This document shows positions 6,335-13,721 of a stretch of 35,366 nucleotides of DNA, piece after piece. Made by a program: the position numbers and the translations under genes. The DNA comes from Clostridiales bacterium (GTDB taxonomy: Bacteria > Bacillota > Clostridia > Christensenellales > Aristaeellaceae): positions 1-35,366 of the forward strand of contig SFHK01000019.1 in assembly GCA_004556395.1 (NCBI GenBank), written 5' to 3'. The notes beneath the pieces are model-generated. The model worked only from the letters and a program-made list of their open reading frames with translations, made no database searches and was not told where the DNA came from. Numbering within the stretch: the first letter of the stretch is position 1; each line of letters opens with the position of its first letter.

Positions 6335-8344
6335 ATGAAGAGATTTTCGTGCGGGCTATTGATTTTGTCGATTCTCCTCCTCTCCCTGACCGGCGCATTA
6401 GCGGAGCCGGTAACGGACGACGTGCCCGGAACGGTCTCGCTCGTGTATTCATACGGGGAAGACGCGCACGAGCGGCACATGGACGACGTGAAGAACACCG
6501 TCCTGTTCCAGGGGAATGCCTATGAATTCGAGGATCAGTATTTCGAATTCGAACGCCCCGGCGAGCTGTACGGCGGGAAGACGCGCGCCGTGTTCGAGTT
6601 CACCGCGCCCGAATCGTTTCAGAAGGCTCAAACCGTCGACGACCGCATGTATCTGGGGCGAATCAGCCTGAAGCCCAAGCAGAAGATCGACCTGTACGTG
6701 TTCTCCGGCGACCGCGTCGAGGGGCGCTATACGCTCATCGACCAGCAGCATACCAGCGAATATTCCAAGGACGTCTATGCGACGAAGGATGAAAACGGCG
6801 TCTTCCGCCATGTCGATCTGGTGTTCCTGTATTCCTACGAGACCCATAGCGGCGGCCATTTCTACGCCGCGAGCCTGTATTTCGACTACGAGGGCTTCGA
6901 CGCGGCTCCGGCTCTCGGCTCGCCGAACGTACCCGTGACGGAACTGCCGTTTGGCGATGGACAGGCAGACAATCTGCCCGTGCCGACTCCGTCGGACGAT
7001 CCGGAGCCCGCGAAGGATACGGCTGACCGAATCGCGACGGAGGTCACGACCGCAGCCGACGAGCTCTCGCAAACCCTGATCGATCACCTGCGGGAAGAAA
7101 ACGCGGGACTGAAGACCAGCGTGGCCGTGCTGAACGAGAAGATTTCGTCCCTGCTGAGCGACAAGGATACATACATGGCCAACATGCTGGACGCGAACGC
7201 GCGTGCGGAGCGGCTCGAAGCGGAAAAGAAATCCCTGAACGCGCAGGTCGAAAGCCTCAACGCGAAAATCACATCCCTCGAGGACGAAAAGAAGCTGCTG
7301 ACAGGCGACGCAAAGGAACTGAACGAAAAGATTGCGCAGCTTGAGGACGAAAAGGCCGCGCTGACGATCGAAGCCGAAGAACTGAACGCAGGCATCGCGG
7401 CACTCGAAGACGAGAAGAAGACTCTGACGGACGACTCCGAAGCGCTGACCAAAAAGGTCGCGCAGCTTGAGAGCGACAAGACGGCGCTGACGACGGAAGC
7501 CGAAGACCTGAACGCGAAAATTGCGGCGCTTGAAGGCGAAAAAACCGCGCTGACGGCGGAAGTTGATGGTCTGAACGCGAAGGTTGCGGCGCTCGAGGGT
7601 GAAAAGACCTCCCTGACGGGCGACGCGGAAGGACTGGGCGAGAAGATCGTGCAGCTCGAAAACGAAAAGACCAAGCTGACGACCGAAACCAGGGAGCTGA
7701 ATGCGAAAATCGCAGCGCTTGAGGGCGAGAAAGCCGCCCTGACGAACGACGCGAAAGAACTGGCCGAGAAGGTCGCGAAGCTCGAAGGCGAAAAGACCGA
7801 ACTCACTGCAGAGCTTGAAGGTCTCAACGACAAAATCAAGGGTCTTGAAAGCGAGAAAACGTCCCTGACAGGCGATGCGGAAGAACTGACCGAGAAGGTC
7901 GCGAAGCTCGAAAGCGATAAGGCCGCGCTGGAATTGGAAGTCGAAAGCCTGAACACAAAGATCGCGGCGCTCGAGGGCGAAAAGACCTCCCTGACGGGCG
8001 ACGCGGAAGGTCTGGCCGGAAAGATTGCGCAGCTTGAAGATGAAAAAGCGACCCTGACCGTCGAAATCGAAACCCTGACCGCGCGCGTGGAAGCGCTGAA
8101 GGCAAGGAATGATGGGATCAGCCTTGCATCCGTGGCGCTGGGTCTGCTGCTGCTGCTCTTCCTCGTCCTGTTCATCCGAAACGCGAGCATCCTCAAAAAG
8201 CAGCAGGTAAGCAGAGCGGATAACGCAACGCCCAAAGAGCGCCGGCTCACGATCATCCTCGTCATACTGATCATCGCCGCAATCGCAGCCGCCGTATGGT
8301 TCGTCCTTCTTCCCAACATGCTGTACGCCATGGGCGCGAAATAA
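6335..8344 (+). CDS. Exported coiled-coil protein with C-terminal membrane anchor
   Basis: The 669-residue product has a signal peptide (ends near TGALA), an N-terminal domain of about 190 residues rich in aromatic and acidic residues that I do not recognise, and a Pro/Asp linker (PVPTPSDDPEPAKD). A coiled coil of roughly 350 residues follows, then two hydrophobic helices (about 592-614, SVALGLLLLLFLVLFI, and 638-660, LTIILVILIIAAIAAAVWF) joined by a basic loop. The rod contains thirteen exact 21-residue units (residues 308-580) of the form L-xxx-I/V-xx-L-xxx-K-xx-L. The predicted result is a stalk standing outside the membrane and bearing the N-terminal head. ATG is preceded by AAGGAG. It is a single-gene unit. 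Function unknown; a surface spacer or adhesin scaffold is an inference. Confidence 0.75.
   Translation: MKRFSCGLLILSILLLSLTGALAEPVTDDVPGTVSLVYSYGEDAHERHMDDVKNTVLFQGNAYEFEDQYFEFERPGELYGGKTRAVFEFTAPESFQKAQTVDDRMYLGRISLKPKQKIDLYVFSGDRVEGRYTLIDQQHTSEYSKDVYATKDENGVFRHVDLVFLYSYETHSGGHFYAASLYFDYEGFDAAPALGSPNVPVTELPFGDGQADNLPVPTPSDDPEPAKDTADRIATEVTTAADELSQTLIDHLREENAGLKTSVAVLNEKISSLLSDKDTYMANMLDANARAERLEAEKKSLNAQVESLNAKITSLEDEKKLLTGDAKELNEKIAQLEDEKAALTIEAEELNAGIAALEDEKKTLTDDSEALTKKVAQLESDKTALTTEAEDLNAKIAALEGEKTALTAEVDGLNAKVAALEGEKTSLTGDAEGLGEKIVQLENEKTKLTTETRELNAKIAALEGEKAALTNDAKELAEKVAKLEGEKTELTAELEGLNDKIKGLESEKTSLTGDAEELTEKVAKLESDKAALELEVESLNTKIAALEGEKTSLTGDAEGLAGKIAQLEDEKATLTVEIETLTARVEALKARNDGISLASVALGLLLLLFLVLFIRNASILKKQQVSRADNATPKERRLTIILVILIIAAIAAAVWFVLLPNMLYAMGAK
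7256..8074 (+). repeat. Thirteen in-frame 63-bp tandem repeats in the coiled-coil gene
   Basis: The repeat period is exactly 63 bases (21 residues, three heptads) with no insertions or deletions over 819 bases. A fourteenth, partial unit (LTARVEALKARND) follows. In d-a heptad register, leucine or isoleucine/valine fills the core except for position 12, which is lysine in all thirteen units. Nucleotide identity between units is moderate, so the array is not freshly expanded. Confidence 0.9.
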
Positions 8345-8361
8345 TCGACACCGCCGCAACA

Positions 8362-8412
8362 ATGAATCAGCGCCGGCGCAAGAGATTCCTCTCGCCGCTG
8401 GCGCTGATTCAT
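8362..8412 (+). terminator. Long hairpin after the coiled-coil gene
   Basis: ATGAATCAGCGCC (8362-8374) and GGCGCTGATTCAT (8400-8412) are perfect 13-base complements around a 25-base loop, 18 bases after the stop codon. Only CCTGCTTT follows, so termination would be inefficient, or the stem may protect the mRNA end. Confidence 0.55.
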
Positions 8413-8521
8413 CCTGCTTTCCAGCATGCCGTATGGTGCGGACACGAAATCGACGAAGCCGTCGAGCCGTTCATTCTACGAGATTGACGCCGGAACAATC
8501 CGTTATAAAAGGAGCGTTTTC

Positions 8522-8968
8522 GTGATTCAGGCGCTTGAAATTCACGTGGCGCCCGGGAACGACGATTATCAGGCCGTATGGCGGCGCGTCATCCCGGCGC
8601 TTTCTGACGAAAGCACCGTCTGGCAGGCGGATCGTCTGGATTGCCTGTATGCGTGCGCGCTCACAGAGAGACGTTACACGGCAGACGCGCTGCTCGCCGC
8701 CGTAAAGGACAATAATTTTATCCTCTCCGCGCGGCTGATGGCGCTTCCGGACAATCAGCCATTAAGCCATCCCATCTTCACCGCCGTGGACTTCTGCGCT
8801 TCCAACTGCGAAAGCATCGTATTCTGTTCCGATCTGGGCTTCTTCGACGTTTTTTCCAAGCGTCCCGAACGGCTTGAGCGACTTTCTCGAGCCTTCAATG
8901 ATAGTCTCGCGCAGGTCGAGATCTTCCACGACGCTCATCTCGTCTGGCGCACGGATTTTCTCGCGTAA
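8522..8968 (+). CDS. Hypothetical protein, 148 residues
   Basis: I do not recognise this family. The product is soluble, with no signal peptide or membrane helix, and mixed in character: an N-terminal strand (IQALEIHVAP), several helices with arginine, and a central hydrophobic stretch VDFCASNCESIVFCSDLGFF with three cysteines. The frame is open upstream, but the GTG at 8522 follows AAAAGGAG with 7 bases between. Upstream translation would run through a stretch resembling the preceding gene end, so the GTG is preferred. The codon choice is typical of the window. Confidence 0.65.
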   Translation: MIQALEIHVAPGNDDYQAVWRRVIPALSDESTVWQADRLDCLYACALTERRYTADALLAAVKDNNFILSARLMALPDNQPLSHPIFTAVDFCASNCESIVFCSDLGFFDVFSKRPERLERLSRAFNDSLAQVEIFHDAHLVWRTDFLA

Positions 8969-9012
8969 TCAATTCGTTCCAGGGATTCACAGAATTTCCC
9001 GAGTTCCACAGC

Positions 9013-9065
9013 ACCGGCATGAGGCTGTTCTCATGCCGGTACGGGAACAGCCGAACCGCTTATTT
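9013..9065 (+). terminator. Two mutually exclusive hairpins, probable terminator
   Basis: ACCGGCATGAG (9013-9023) pairs with CTCATGCCGGT (9030-9040), loop of six. Alternatively GGCTGTTC (9023-9030) pairs with GAACAGCC (9045-9052), which is followed by CGCTTATTTTT. The second fold is closer to a T run. It sits between convergent genes. Confidence 0.6.
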
Positions 9066-9491
9066 TTCTCCCCCGATCGGCTCAAGGATCTGCCCGCTGA
9101 CCGTCACGTCGGAGGGCAGCGGCGATGAGGATAATACAGCCAACAACAGCGTGATCAAAAGAATCGCCGCAACAATGCCGCCTGCGATCCACGCCAACGC
9201 CTTCCAGATTCGTTTTCCGCGCCGGTTTCGAATTGCCAGCTGCTCGTTGATTCGCGCCAGCTGCTCCGCCAGCGCGTTCGGCTGCTCCTCCGCTTCGATT
9301 CTCTCTCCGAGCAGTTCGCTTACCGGCACCTCAAAAACCTCCGCCAGCCTGATCAGCAGAGCGGAATCCGGAACCGAAAGTCCCTTCTCCCATTTCGAAA
9401 TCGTCTGCCGCACCACATGCAGCCTTGCGGCGAGCTCCTCCTGCGACATTCCCTTTTTCCTGCGAAGCGCCTTCAGATTTTCCTGAAACAT
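9060..9491 (-). CDS. Xre-family regulator with a membrane helix
   Basis: The 143-residue product begins with a Cro/C1-type helix-turn-helix (residues 4-60; MSQEELAARLHVVRQTISKW is the recognition region), in the form common in Bacillota regulators (KWEKGLSVPDSALLIRLAEVFEVPVSELL). A charged helix of about 30 residues (AEQLARINEQLAIRNRRGKR) leads to one membrane helix (about 99-121, AWIAGGIVAAILLITLLLAVL) and a short outer tail. Membrane tethering of such proteins suggests that an envelope signal controls DNA binding, but no partner gene is adjacent. ATG is preceded by an AAAGGGGGG ribosome site. Confidence 0.85.
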   Translation of the reverse strand: MFQENLKALRRKKGMSQEELAARLHVVRQTISKWEKGLSVPDSALLIRLAEVFEVPVSELLGERIEAEEQPNALAEQLARINEQLAIRNRRGKRIWKALAWIAGGIVAAILLITLLLAVLSSSPLPSDVTVSGQILEPIGGEK

Positions 9492-9516
9492 ACGTCATTC
9501 CCCCCTTTGCGCCCTC

Positions 9517-9546
9517 ATTATAGCCCGAAAAGCCGCGTTGCCGCAA
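9517..9546 (-). promoter_or_regulatory. Promoter of the Xre regulator gene
   Basis: On the minus strand TTGCGG (9541-9546), an 18-base spacer and a perfect TATAAT (9517-9522) lie 26 bases before the start codon. Confidence 0.6.
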
Positions 9547-9614
9547 GCAACGCAGAATAACATGGCTGCGTAAGCGCCCATTTTGGCCGCAAGACGGCGC
9601 GATTCCCTGAAAAT

Positions 9615-9658
9615 GAACACAACAAGCCCCCGTTTCCGCAAAGGGAAGCGGGGGGCTT
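9615..9658 (-). terminator. Terminator of the rpmH-rnpA-yidD-yidC-jag transcript
   Basis: AAGCCCCC (9624-9631) with GGGGGCTT (9651-9658), extended by a GC-rich inner stem, forms a strong hairpin 16 bases after the jag stop codon. Read on the minus strand it is followed by GTTGTGTTCATTTT. Confidence 0.8.
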
Positions 9659-9673
9659 AAGCTGTGCGTTCCC

Positions 9674-10681
9674 TTACTTCAGCGTGATGATCACGCGGCG
9701 GTAGGGCTCTTCGCCCTCGGAGTGGGTCTGCACGTAGGGATTATTCTGCAATGCGGAGTGGAGCACGCGGCGCTCATAGGGGTTCATCGGCTCAAGCACG
9801 ACGCGGCGGCCGCTCTTGCGGGCGCGGTTCGCCATGCGCAGCGCGAGGTTGCGGAGCGTGGCTTCACGCTTGGCGCGATAGTGTTCCACATCGAGGGACA
9901 CGCGGGTGTAATCGTTCTTATCCTTATTGACGGTAAGGCTCGTCAGATACTGAAGCGCGTCCATCGTCTCGCCGCGGCGACCGATCAGCACGCCCAGCGT
10001 GTCACCGGTCATTTCGACGGTCAGGTGGTTTTCTTCCTCCAGCATGCGGATTTCCACGTTCACGCCCATCATGCGGGTGACGTTGGACAGGAAATCGTAG
10101 GCCTTTTTGCCGTCCTCGCCGAGCTTTTCAACGTCCAGCGGCGGGAGTTCCGGCGCGGGCGCAGGCGCCTCGGCGGGTTCCTCGTTCTGGATGGGCTCCG
10201 CGTTCGCGGCGGGTTCCGCCTTGGCGCGGGGCGCCTTTTCGCGGCGCGGGGCGCGCTCACGGCGGGGCTTGGCGGGCGATTCCGCCGCAGCCGGCGCTTC
10301 CTTCGCGGCGAGTGCGGGAGCGGCTTCCCCGGTCTCGGCGGCCGGCGCTTCCGGCTTCACCGGAGCGGGCTTCTCAACCGGCTTCGCGGGCTCGGGCTTT
10401 TCGGCCTTGGGCGCTTTCGCGGGCTTGTCCCGGCGGGCGGCCTTTTTGTCGGACTCCGTCTGGGGATTTAGCGAAAGCACGGGCATCTCGATATCGAAAT
10501 CCGGCGTCTGTTCCTTTACGGTCAGGCGAACGCGCGCCAGACGGCCGAACATGCCGAACAGTCCGGGCGAGCCATGGTCGAGCACTTCGCTGGTAACTTC
10601 ACTGATGTCGCAGCCAAGCTCTTTCAAACCGGCGCGAATCGCTTCTTCAACGTTTTTTCCGCTGGTTTCAATGGTCTTCAA
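9674..10681 (-). CDS. jag: Jag/KhpB-type RNA-binding protein
   Basis: The 335-residue product has the three parts of the Jag (SpoIIIJ-associated, KhpB) family. The Jag-N domain covers residues 1-52 (GLKELGCDISEVTSEVLDHG, then GLFGMFGRLARVRL). A linker of about 100 residues, rich in Ala, Pro, Glu and Lys, follows. Then a KH domain with the GxxG-type loop LIGRRGETMDALQYL and a C-terminal R3H domain (NRARKSGRRVVLEPMNPYERR). Jag works with KhpA in binding RNA and affects cell elongation and division. The linker is longer and more Ala/Pro-rich than in Bacillus. Its TTG start overlaps the yidC stop (TTGA), with AGGAGG 10 bases upstream inside yidC, so translation is coupled. The usual next genes, mnmE and mnmG, are absent; a terminator follows instead. 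Confidence 0.93.
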   Translation of the reverse strand: MKTIETSGKNVEEAIRAGLKELGCDISEVTSEVLDHGSPGLFGMFGRLARVRLTVKEQTPDFDIEMPVLSLNPQTESDKKAARRDKPAKAPKAEKPEPAKPVEKPAPVKPEAPAAETGEAAPALAAKEAPAAAESPAKPRRERAPRREKAPRAKAEPAANAEPIQNEEPAEAPAPAPELPPLDVEKLGEDGKKAYDFLSNVTRMMGVNVEIRMLEEENHLTVEMTGDTLGVLIGRRGETMDALQYLTSLTVNKDKNDYTRVSLDVEHYRAKREATLRNLALRMANRARKSGRRVVLEPMNPYERRVLHSALQNNPYVQTHSEGEEPYRRVIITLK

Positions 10682-11718
10682 GGATTGAGTTCCTCCTTTG
10701 TCGTTTGCCCACCAGCCGCCTCCTTGCGGTCAATCAGCTTATTGATAAAGAAGGTGGTAACGATGGTCCACACGTTCACGAAGACCCAGTAGATGGAGAA
10801 AGCCGCGGTGGACGACCAGCAGATCCACAGAGAGAAGAGCGGGAAGAACCACGTCATAAACTTTCCGGTGGCAGCCGAGTTGCTGTTCGCGTCCGACTGT
10901 GTGGGCTGAAGCTTCGTGGACAGCACCTGCGTGACGGCCGCCAGAATGGGCAGCGCGCAGACGCCGTTTACGTAGGTAGACCAGTTGGTGGGGAAGTTGA
11001 TCTTGGTGAGGCCCATGAACAGATCAAACGATTTGTAGCCGCAGCTCTCGCGCACGGCCGCGTCGACGGCGCTTGCAATGCCGTTCGCGTCCTGCGCGTA
11101 CTGACTGAGCAGGTCATACCAGCCCTTTTCGGTCAGCATGTCCTTGTACTGCTGCAGCGTGGTGCTGATTTCGCTGATCGTGGGAATGACGGTCTTAGAG
11201 AAGGTGTCCGGCTGGAACACGTTTTTGATCCACAGCCAGCTTTCCTGATTGAACGCGGACAGCGCGCCGCCGGAGCGGATCGTTTCCAGCGCGTTCTGAA
11301 CAGCCGTGGAATCCAGCGCCAGGAAGGTGCCGTTTCCGTCGGTCAGGTTGGCGGAGACCCACTTGAACATTTCCTGCATCTGCAGCTCGGCCGCGGCGTA
11401 GCGCATGACCTTGAACATGATCCACAGAATCGGCAGCTGGATCAGCATCGGCAGGCAACCGGACAGCGGGTTGACCTTGTTCTTCTTGTAAAGGTCCGAC
11501 ATCTTCTGGTTGAGCTTCTGCTGATCGTCGCCGTAGCGCTTCTTCAGCTCTTCCATCTTGGGGTTGAGCGCGCTCATGGCGCGCATCGAGCGGCGGGACT
11601 TGATGTCCAGCGGCAGAAGCACGCACTTGATCAGAAGAGAGAATATGATTACGGCCCAGCCGTAATTGCCGACCAGCTGGTAAACGAAGTCCAGGATTGC
11701 ACGAAACATGCTCGTCAT
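10678..11718 (-). CDS. yidC: YidC/Oxa1 membrane protein insertase
   Basis: The 346-residue product is a Gram-positive-type YidC. It inserts membrane proteins alone or with the Sec translocon. Visible: a first helix (YGWAVIIFSLLIKCVLLPLDI, with the arginine of KSRRSM just after it), a charged cytoplasmic hairpin (NPKMEELKKRYGDDQQKLNQK), the conserved NPLSGCLPMLIQLPILW helix, and two or more C-terminal helices (VCALPILAAVTQVLS; FFPLFSLWICWSSTAAFSIYWVF). The extracytoplasmic loop between helices 2 and 3 is about 120 residues, longer than usual. There is no lipoprotein signal. The first ATG is 12 bases from AGGAGG. It lies between yidD and jag, the standard order. Confidence 0.95.
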   Translation of the reverse strand: MTSMFRAILDFVYQLVGNYGWAVIIFSLLIKCVLLPLDIKSRRSMRAMSALNPKMEELKKRYGDDQQKLNQKMSDLYKKNKVNPLSGCLPMLIQLPILWIMFKVMRYAAAELQMQEMFKWVSANLTDGNGTFLALDSTAVQNALETIRSGGALSAFNQESWLWIKNVFQPDTFSKTVIPTISEISTTLQQYKDMLTEKGWYDLLSQYAQDANGIASAVDAAVRESCGYKSFDLFMGLTKINFPTNWSTYVNGVCALPILAAVTQVLSTKLQPTQSDANSNSAATGKFMTWFFPLFSLWICWSSTAAFSIYWVFVNVWTIVTTFFINKLIDRKEAAGGQTTKEELNP

Positions 11719-11767
11719 GGGCGTAGTTTTCCTCCTTCAGGGATGAGGGACTTACGAAGATGGAGCT

Positions 11768-11995
11768 TCACGGAACGGGATCGTACCCGCCCTCATGAAA
11801 GGGGTGGCAGCGCAGAATGCGCTTGGCAGCCAGCCAGCCACCCTTCACCGCGCCGTATTTCTCCACCGCCTGCATGGCGTATTCCGAGCAGGTTGGCGTG
11901 TAGCGACAGCACGGGGGCAGCATGGGGCTGATCTCTCGCTTGTAGAATCGCAGCATGACAAGCATGCCTTTCATTGGCAGGTTTTTAACGTTCAT
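11768..11995 (-). CDS. yidD: Membrane protein insertion efficiency factor YidD
   Basis: The 75-residue product has the full YidD signature: YKREISPMLPPCCRYTPTCS, then EYAMQAVEKYGAVKGGW and RILRCHPFHEGGYDPVP. YidD is a small amphipathic membrane-associated protein that assists YidC. Three of the four conserved cysteines are in the CCRYTPTC cluster and one is in RCHP. Its start overlaps the last 11 bases of rnpA, so the two are translationally coupled; yidC begins 49 bases further on. Confidence 0.95.
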   Translation of the reverse strand: MNVKNLPMKGMLVMLRFYKREISPMLPPCCRYTPTCSEYAMQAVEKYGAVKGGWLAAKRILRCHPFHEGGYDPVP

Positions 11996-12365
11996 CGGTA
12001 TTCGCCTCTTCCCGAAATAGACCTGCGCGCTGAAGGAGGGCGTTCATTTCGCGCGTGAGCCGCCTGTGCTCCGCGTCCTTCGCGGGCATGCGCGCGACGA
12101 AAATGTACCTTCCTTCCTTGAGTCCGGACTTCAGCATGCGAAAATCCTCGCGCATAAACCTGCGCAGCCGGCTGCGGGTGACGGCGTTGCCCACCTTGGA
12201 CGACACCGAGAACCCGACCTTCAGACCGCGGCCGCGGGCATATACCAATACCATATACCGCGAGGGATAGCTCTTTCCCTTGCGGTACACGGTTTGATAA
12301 TTACGGTTTCTGCCGAGGCTGTATATCTTTCTGCCAAGCCGGAAGGGGTGACGTTCGCCCGTCAC
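11985..12365 (-). CDS. rnpA: Ribonuclease P protein component
   Basis: The 126-residue product carries the RnpA core: SLGRNRNYQTVYRKGKSYPS, the VGFSVSSKVGNAVTRSRLRR helix and RNR-type basic motif, and the RYIFVARMPAKD strand. It binds the RNase P RNA and helps mature tRNA 5' ends. The chosen GTG overlaps the rpmH stop in GTGA. An open frame extends about 100 codons further upstream, but that stretch is only rpmH read in another frame. No independent ribosome site precedes the GTG, which implies coupling to rpmH translation. The N-terminus is about 10 residues longer than in many RnpA proteins. Confidence 0.93.
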   Translation of the reverse strand: MTGERHPFRLGRKIYSLGRNRNYQTVYRKGKSYPSRYMVLVYARGRGLKVGFSVSSKVGNAVTRSRLRRFMREDFRMLKSGLKEGRYIFVARMPAKDAEHRRLTREMNALLQRAGLFREEANTDER

Positions 12366-12502
12366 TTCGTGACGGTCAGACGCTTGCGGCCGCGCTGACG
12401 GCGGGCCTTCAGAACGGCGCGACCGGCCTTGGTCTTCATGCGGGCACGGAAGCCGTGCACCTTGGAACGCTGGCGCTTCTTGGGCTGATAGGTTCTGAAC
12501 AT
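12362..12502 (-). CDS. rpmH: 50S ribosomal protein L34
   Basis: The 46-residue, highly basic product begins MFRTYQPKKRQRSKVHGFRA and ends GRKRLTVTK, a nearly canonical bacterial L34. ATG is 8 bases after AAAGGAAG. It is the first gene of the rpmH-rnpA-yidD-yidC-jag unit, reading from a strong promoter about 150 bases upstream. Confidence 0.97.
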   Translation of the reverse strand: MFRTYQPKKRQRSKVHGFRARMKTKAGRAVLKARRQRGRKRLTVTK

Positions 12503-12653
12503 GAGTACTACTTCCTTTCTTTTTTGCCGCCCTTACCGGGCGTCGCGGTCGAATGCCGTTCGCCGCATGGACGGCTTTCGCTGCCGTCCTATTTGAATCG
12601 CCCGCGACAACCCATCCGTTCGCAGGCAGGCATTCCATATGAGCATCTCCTTT

Positions 12654-12683
12654 AGTATATCGGATGCACACCGGTTTTGTCAA
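12654..12683 (-). promoter_or_regulatory. Promoter of the rpmH operon
   Basis: On the minus strand consensus TTGACA (12678-12683), an 18-base spacer and TATACT (12654-12659) precede rpmH, leaving a 5' leader of about 145 bases. The leader contains a GC-rich hairpin-prone stretch around 12525-12615. Confidence 0.75.
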
Positions 12684-12699
12684 GTAAAACCGGTTTTAC
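12684..12699 (-). promoter_or_regulatory. 16-bp perfect palindrome abutting the rpmH -35 box
   Basis: GTAAAACCGGTTTTAC is a perfect palindrome ending one base from TTGACA. Its core ACCGGTTTT recurs in the spacer at 12670-12678, in the same orientation. This looks like an operator with an extra half-site. Confidence 0.5.
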
Positions 12700-12730
12700 A
12701 TTATGTAATAATTGCAAAGCGGCAAAGCCC

Positions 12731-12779
12731 GAAAACAAAACTGCGCCTCCGGCCGCGAATATCCGCAAACCGGAAGCGC
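12731..12779 (-). terminator. Terminator of the PocR/sugar ABC transcript, probably bidirectional
   Basis: GCGCCTCCGG (12743-12752) pairs with CCGGAAGCGC (12770-12779). On the minus strand it is followed by AGTTTTGTTTTC; on the plus strand by CGCTTTTTTCTTT. It ends the minus-strand permease gene that stops at 12801. Confidence 0.8.
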
Positions 12780-12800
12780 CGCTTTTTTCTTTCTTCCCCG

Positions 12801-13709
12801 TCAGCCCTTGATGGAACCGATCATGACGCCCTTCACGAAGTACTTCTGCGCAAACGGATACACGCACAGAATCGGCAGCGTGGCAAATACGATCAACGAA
12901 TACTTCATGAGGTCGGCCATGCCCTGCATCATTTCGGCCATTTCATCGTCCATGAGGTCGGAGGCCTGAATCTGGCTGAGCAGCAGAATCTTTCTCAAAA
13001 GGATCTGCAGCGGATACAGCTCATCCTTGGAAAGATAGAGGAACGCGTTGAAATAGCTGTTCCAGATGCCTATGGCAACCTGCATGGCGATTACCGCGAT
13101 CACGGCCTTGGACAGCGGCAGCACGAAGCGGAAGAAGAACATGGCGTCGCTGCAGCCGTCGACCTGTGTCGCGTCGAGCATTTCTCCGGAACAGGTGGTG
13201 CTGATAAACGTTCTGGCGACGACCATATTATAGGCGGAAAACGCGCCCGGTATGAGCATCGCCCAGATCGTGTTGAGCATGCCGAGATTTCGGATCAGCA
13301 GATAGCCCGGAATGAGGCCGCCGCCGAAGAGCATCGTGAAGGAGAAATACAGCGTGACCGGCACCTTGCCCGGCAGTCCCTTGCGCGCCAGCGGATAAGC
13401 GCAGGTCATGACCAGCGCCACGTGCAGAAGCGTTCCACCGACGGTGTAGAACAGCGTGTTGAGGTAAGCGCGCCAGATGCCCGGATAGTTCACCACACGC
13501 CGGTAGCCCTCAAGCGTCGCGTCCACCGGCCACAGCACGACCTGTCCGTTGCTGACCGCCGTGCCCGAGGAGAATGAGCAGGACACGACATAAATCAGCG
13601 GATACAGCACCAGCAGCGTAAGCAGGATACAGAACGCGTAGCAGAACACATAGTAAATTCGGTCATCCAGCGAATTGCGCACCTTGTTTTTTCTGCGTCT
13701 GACCAGCAT
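12801..13709 (-). CDS. CUT1 ABC transporter permease, LplC/YtcP type
   Basis: The 302-residue product is an integral membrane permease with about six helices. It has the MalG-family EAA loop (EMLDATQVDGCSDAMFFFRFVLPLSKAVI), the step that docks to the ATPase. The C-terminal QKYFVKGVMIGSIKG is the typical ending of the LplC/YtcP group, which moves oligosaccharides or complex saccharides. ATG follows AAGGAGG closely. It is the last gene of the operon and is 12 bases from the other permease. No ATPase gene is encoded, as is common where one shared MsmX-like ATPase serves many CUT1 systems. Confidence 0.92.
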   Translation of the reverse strand: MLVRRRKNKVRNSLDDRIYYVFCYAFCILLTLLVLYPLIYVVSCSFSSGTAVSNGQVVLWPVDATLEGYRRVVNYPGIWRAYLNTLFYTVGGTLLHVALVMTCAYPLARKGLPGKVPVTLYFSFTMLFGGGLIPGYLLIRNLGMLNTIWAMLIPGAFSAYNMVVARTFISTTCSGEMLDATQVDGCSDAMFFFRFVLPLSKAVIAVIAMQVAIGIWNSYFNAFLYLSKDELYPLQILLRKILLLSQIQASDLMDDEMAEMMQGMADLMKYSLIVFATLPILCVYPFAQKYFVKGVMIGSIKG

Positions 13710-13721
13710 ATCCGTCCCTCC

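Noticed and set aside
7256..8074. Regular 63-bp periodicity as a possible CRISPR-like array
   Set aside because: There are no constant repeats with unique spacers; the whole unit is coding and in frame, with three heptads per unit.
6449..8445. Very long antisense open frames (637 and 453 codons) opposite the coiled-coil gene
   Set aside because: They are by-products of the repeated, stop-poor codon pattern of the 63-bp units; they have no ribosome sites and no recognisable domains.
11985..12683. RnpA with a 106-residue N-terminal extension
   Set aside because: The extension is rpmH and its leader read in another frame; the GTGA overlap start gives a normal RnpA length.
12503..12800. Replication origin next to rpmH
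   Set aside because: No cluster of TTATCCACA-like boxes and no dnaA or dnaN were seen.
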